Shown: piece after piece, positions 60,688 through 64,000 of the stretch
Position numbering within the stretch: position 1 is the first letter of the stretch
Layout of the letters: each line of letters opens with the position of its first letter
Source of the DNA: Nothopassalora personata
Taxonomy: Eukaryota; Ascomycota; Dothideomycetes; Mycosphaerellales; Mycosphaerellaceae
Direction of reading: 5' to 3'
NCBI GenBank assembly: GCA_033816765.1
Contig: CM066298.1
Location: 1,116,001 to 1,180,000 of the forward strand
DNA length: 64,000 nucleotides
Position numbers and translations under genes: made by a program
Notes under the pieces: model-generated
The model's database searches: none
The model's input: the letters and a program-made list of their open reading frames with translations, nothing else
What the model was told of the DNA's origin: nothing

Positions 60688-61151
60688 ATGGATGGCTACG
60701 ACGGCGACTTCTTCCAATTTGATGGAGACGAGCCTGTAAGTATCTCCCTAAAGACCCCCTAACCACCTTCTAGCAAGCACAAGGAAGCAGCAGCATCGTT
60801 GTGCACCGCCGGACAGCTGGACACGACGCCATGTTGTGAAAGGTGAGGCAGCGACCGCGCAGACTCACCCACCAGCACACCAAGGACTGGATGAGGACAA
60901 GACCTTCTTTTGGACTATGTATAAGCATAGGAGAACCCCCTCAACGATATCTATTGCCCCGTGCAAGCGATATCGTGCCATGACTACCACAAGGTCAACA
61001 CGCCACCATACCGCCAGGTGAGCGACTGTGTAGGCTGACACGCCATCAACACCTCAATTAGCATCAAGGCAAGCACTACACCTGCTGCTCCTGCATCAGT
61101 GTGCAAATCAGGCCCCCGCCGATCATATTCACCGTCACGAAAGGGTGAGAA
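60688..61151 (+). CDS. Possible small multi-exon hypothetical gene
   Basis: Starts at ATG 60688 in good context (caccATGG) with an acidic first exon MDGYDGDFFQFDGDEP, ending at a consensus donor gtaagt (60736). Downstream, a 44-bp intron 61018-61061 (gtgagc, branch ctgac, acceptor ttag) has strong signals and fuses two open segments in one frame: DIYCPVQAISCHDYHKVN before it and HQGKHYTCCSCISVQIRP after it, ending TGA at about 61149-61151. The Cys/His-rich character looks like a small metal-binding protein. How exon 1 joins this segment is unresolved: acceptors at 60773 or 60790 lead into other frames. Real gene, decayed gene or a longer 5' structure are all possible. Confidence 0.3.
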
Positions 61152-61710
61152 CGCCTGCTATGCTGGAAGCGCTCGCACGTCGATCATGAAGCGACCAGCG
61201 AGGAGATGCCTCATCTCCAGCGTGGGCGTCTGCCACTACTTTCATCGGTGAACGCTCGCCAACGATACCTCCAGCGCAACAAGATAGATAACACCATCCG
61301 CAAGTGGGCATTGTGGCCACGGCAGTGCCGTTGTTGCCTTGACCTGACGGCGCGCTATCATCTCAAGGGCCCCGGAGGATCTTATACTGGCCATCCGGCT
61401 CCGGAGACGAAGTCGGCCATCTGGTATCACGACTTTCTGACGCGATGCTGCTCCTTCCGGTTGTGCTTGCTAGACGCATCTTGATGCAGCTCGGCATCTG
61501 CCGAGCGTTAGCGTGCTGCGCTGACAAGGGTTTCTAGGCCAGAGCACAAAATCAGAATCAACCACAACTTCCACCCTCACTCGCTCCAACAATTCGGCAG
61601 CAGCCACCCACCCGCATAGTCATTCCCCGGTACCAGCTCAACAATCCACGCGACGCAGACGGCTTCCATCCTACCGGCGCCCATCACATCGAGCACGGTA
61701 CTCAGGCACA
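61152..61710. other. Upstream region of the DEAD-box helicase gene
   Basis: Probable promoter and 5' leader. An open frame at 61206-61484 (plus) has no recognisable domain. CA/CC-rich leader sequence precedes the start codon at 61711. Confidence 0.45.
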
Positions 61711-63749
61711 ATGGCAGACCATGTGGATGCACCAGCTGCAGACACAGGCTCCGGCGCCGACACCACAGGCGACACCACCAAGCTCGAGCAGCACCAGCGC
61801 GCCCGCGACGCAGGCTGGACCGAGACCACCGCCTTCGACTACGACAGCTTCCAGCGCCACGGCGGCGACGATGGCAAGTTCCTCGGTGAGGCCGCCGTCT
61901 ACGAGTGGTCCGGCGAGTATGGCGACGTCGCCCCGGAGGTTCCTGAACTTGAGAAAATCCTCTTCGGAAGCGAGCATCGCACCATCGAGGGTGAACACCG
62001 AGCCAACATCGACCTAGAGGTCACCGTCGAGGGCCCCACCAGCATCAAGCCCATGCGCACCGTAAGCCACTTGCGCCACCGCCCTCACATGCTTCATCCC
62101 GCTGACAACCGCCACAGTTCGACGACGCAGGACTTCACCCGGTCGTCTTGAACAACACCAAGCTGTGCGGGTACCAGACGCCCACCGCGATCCAGACCTA
62201 CGCCGTTCCTGCGCTGGGCTTGGGCTACGATGTTGTCGGCATCTCTCAGACCGGCATGTCCCCGCCCTCACCTCACTCGAACACAGCAGTGCTGACACAC
62301 GCCAGGCTCGGGCAAGACTGCCGCCTACCTCATCCCCATCGTCTCGAAGCTCATGGGCAAGGCCAAGAAGCTCTGTGCCCCCAAGCCAGATGTCACCACC
62401 GGTCGCTACGACCACCGCATGAACCACGTTCGTGCTGAGCCTCTCGTCGTTATCATCGTCCCTACCCGCGAGCTCGCCATCCAGGTCTTCGACGAAGCAC
62501 GCCGCATGTGCTACCGCTCAATGCTGCGCCCATGTGTCGCGTACGGTGGTCTGCCTATGAAGATCTGCATTGAGGAGCTTGGCAAGGGCTGCGACATACT
62601 CATCGGCACTACTGGCCGCCTTTGCGATCTGATGGACAAGCCAGACATCCTCACCATGAGCCGTGTCAAGTGAGTCGGTCCATCTCATCTACTACAGAGT
62701 ATCCACTGACACCGCACAGGTTCACCGTCATCGATGAGGCTGACGAGATGGTTGATGCTGACTGGGAGGAGGAACTGGGCAAGCTGCTTCGCGGTGGTGG
62801 TATGCTTCCTCACTCATGCTCTAAGACCTTCCCATGCTGACTGCTTCACAGACACCAACGAGGATGCCGATCACCAGTACGTGATGTTCTCGGCCACCTT
62901 CCCCAAGGGTGCTCGCCAGCTCGCTCGCGAGTACATGGCTCATGATTACATGCGCATCCGCGTTGGTCGTCCAGGCCAATCCCACAAGAACGTCCGCCAG
63001 AACGTCATCTACGTTGACCAGGACCACAAGCGTGAGGCGCTTTACGACTTGCTTTTCGCCTCCGAGCCCGCCCGCACCCTCATCTTCTGCAACTCGCGCC
63101 CAGCTGTCGACTTGCTAGACGACTTCCTGTACAACCGTGGCCTTCCAACTACTTCCATCCACGGCGAGCGCAACCAGCGTGAGCGCGAAGATGCCATGTA
63201 AGTTTTCCCTACTACTCGACCGTGAGATCCATACTGATCTTGTCTAGCCGCGCTTTCCGCACGGGTCGTGCACCCATCCTCATCGCCACCGGCATTTCTG
63301 CTCGTGGTTGGGACGTCAAGGATGTAAAGCACGTCATCAACTATGACCTCCCCAACCCGATGTACGGCGGCATTACTGAGTACGTACACCGCATCGGTCG
63401 CACTGCTCGCATTGGCAATCAGGGTTTGGCCACCTCATTCTACAATGACAAGAACGAGGACCTTGCACAAGACCTGGTCAACATCCTCGTCGAGTGTGAC
63501 TGTGAAGTCCCCGACTTCCTGTCTCACCTTGTTCCCGAGGAGGGCGAGAAGCCACAGTTCGACGACAACTCGGACGATGAGGCTGAGGGCGGCAATGGTG
63601 ACGACACCGCTTGGGGTGGCGCTGCCGATGCTGACGGTGGCGCTGCCTTCGCTGACGACGGCTTCCAGGCTGCTGACGACGGCTTCCAGGCTGCTGACGA
63701 CGGCTTCCATGCTGATGGCGGTGCGCCTGCTGCTGCTTCCGACTGGTAG
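61711..63749 (+). CDS. DEAD-box ATP-dependent RNA helicase, Ded1/Vasa-like
   Basis: ATP-dependent RNA unwinding enzyme, probably in mRNA translation or RNP remodelling. Six exons: 61711-62061, 62118-62253, 62306-62669, 62720-62799, 62852-63197 and 63248-63749, giving 592 residues. Introns are 50-56 bp; the second begins GC (gcatgt...gccag) and lies inside the Walker A codons. Motifs: Q motif GYQTPTAIQ (135-143), motif I QTGSGKT (161-167), Ia PTREL, GG, TTGRL (Ib), DEAD (289-292), SAT (324-326), motif IV LIFCN, motif V ATGISARGWD (439-448, Trp where Leu is usual) and motif VI HRIGRTAR (473-480). N-terminus is acidic. The C-terminus is Asp/Gly/Ala-rich with three AADDGFQ-type repeats and ends SDW, unlike the RGG tail common in Ded1. 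Start is the first in-frame ATG (caATGGC). Confidence 0.95.
63651..63714 (+). repeat. 21-bp tandem repeat in helicase C-terminus
   Basis: Three in-frame 21-base units encode ADDGFQA-type heptads; the third differs (His for Gln). Nearly identical units suggest recent expansion or slippage. Confidence 0.9.
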
Positions 63750-64000
63750 GTCCACCACCTCCACATTTCGACACTTGCGTCTGTTGTTGGCCTCGTGGCT
63801 GGCTTAGAGCAGCAAGCGTCACTGCTTTCTTTACTTCACGGCATGCACGGCCAGCTCTTGACTCTTGAAGAGCGCCACAGACACTGTACCTGATGGTCTC
63901 ATGGCCACAGCGTCGACTGGTCTTCACAAACCTGGTCTTATGGACGCAGCCGACCACGGATTGGGAACATGGGAAAAGGCGTTTGGTGTGTGTACAATAG
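63750..64000 (+). other. 3' region of the helicase gene
   Basis: Downstream of the stop codon to the window end; probable 3' UTR. No other feature seen. Confidence 0.5.

Noticed and set aside
62253..62260. GT donor at 62257 for helicase intron 2
   Set aside because: Using it shifts the frame and destroys the GSGKT motif; the GC donor at 62254 is the only one that fits.

Overview
The window looks like a chromosome segment of a filamentous ascomycete, probably a Dothideomycete (Mycosphaerellaceae-like is a guess). The reasons are short 49-99 bp spliceosomal introns, an AP-1-type bZIP factor, a Gpr1/Fun34/YaaH transporter, a SPOUT methyltransferase and a Ded1/Vasa-like helicase with Pezizomycotina character, and a repeat block mutated in the way expected of repeat-induced point mutation (RIP).

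Bases 1 to about 46,560 are a gene-free repeat block. CpA/TpG dinucleotides are strongly depleted and TpA enriched while CpG is largely spared, so Gln and Trp codons read as stops, Cys and His as Tyr, and Met as Ile. The block holds Ty3/gypsy LTR elements on both strands, solo LTRs, a Tad1/I-type LINE, a Tc1/mariner transposase relic, a 4.3 kb terminal-inverted-repeat element whose transposase I cannot place, and minisatellites. Its centre is a three-level nest. A minus-strand gypsy copy (16103-16940 plus 30866-about 32172) was split by a minus-strand LTR element (16941-30865, 449 bp LTRs, 5-bp target duplication cggtc). That element was in turn split in its reverse transcriptase by a plus-strand LTR element (20345-27279, 363 bp LTRs, target duplication tagta). 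A small LTR element with gag but no pol lies at 43210-45990 (target duplication ttagg), with a solo LTR inside its left LTR.

The most interesting shared feature is an extra gene on the strand opposite gag/pol, just inside the 3' LTR. It occurs in three different LTR elements (17559-18044, 26304-26777, 45122-45538). Each copy encodes a short Cys-rich, Zn2Cys6-like N-terminus followed by a charged coiled coil. The innermost element also carries a tRNA-like sequence between pol and this gene.

From about 46,600 to 64,000 composition becomes ordinary. I can support four protein genes: an AP-1/Yap-type bZIP factor (minus), a C9orf114/SPOUT1-type methyltransferase (minus), an acetate-transporter-family membrane protein (plus) and a DEAD-box RNA helicase (plus). 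All have introns that I placed by splice sites and reading frame. A weak multi-exon candidate lies just upstream of the helicase. The spaces between, including about 3.9 kb at 56.8-60.7 kb, hold nothing I can identify. The genes show no functional clustering.
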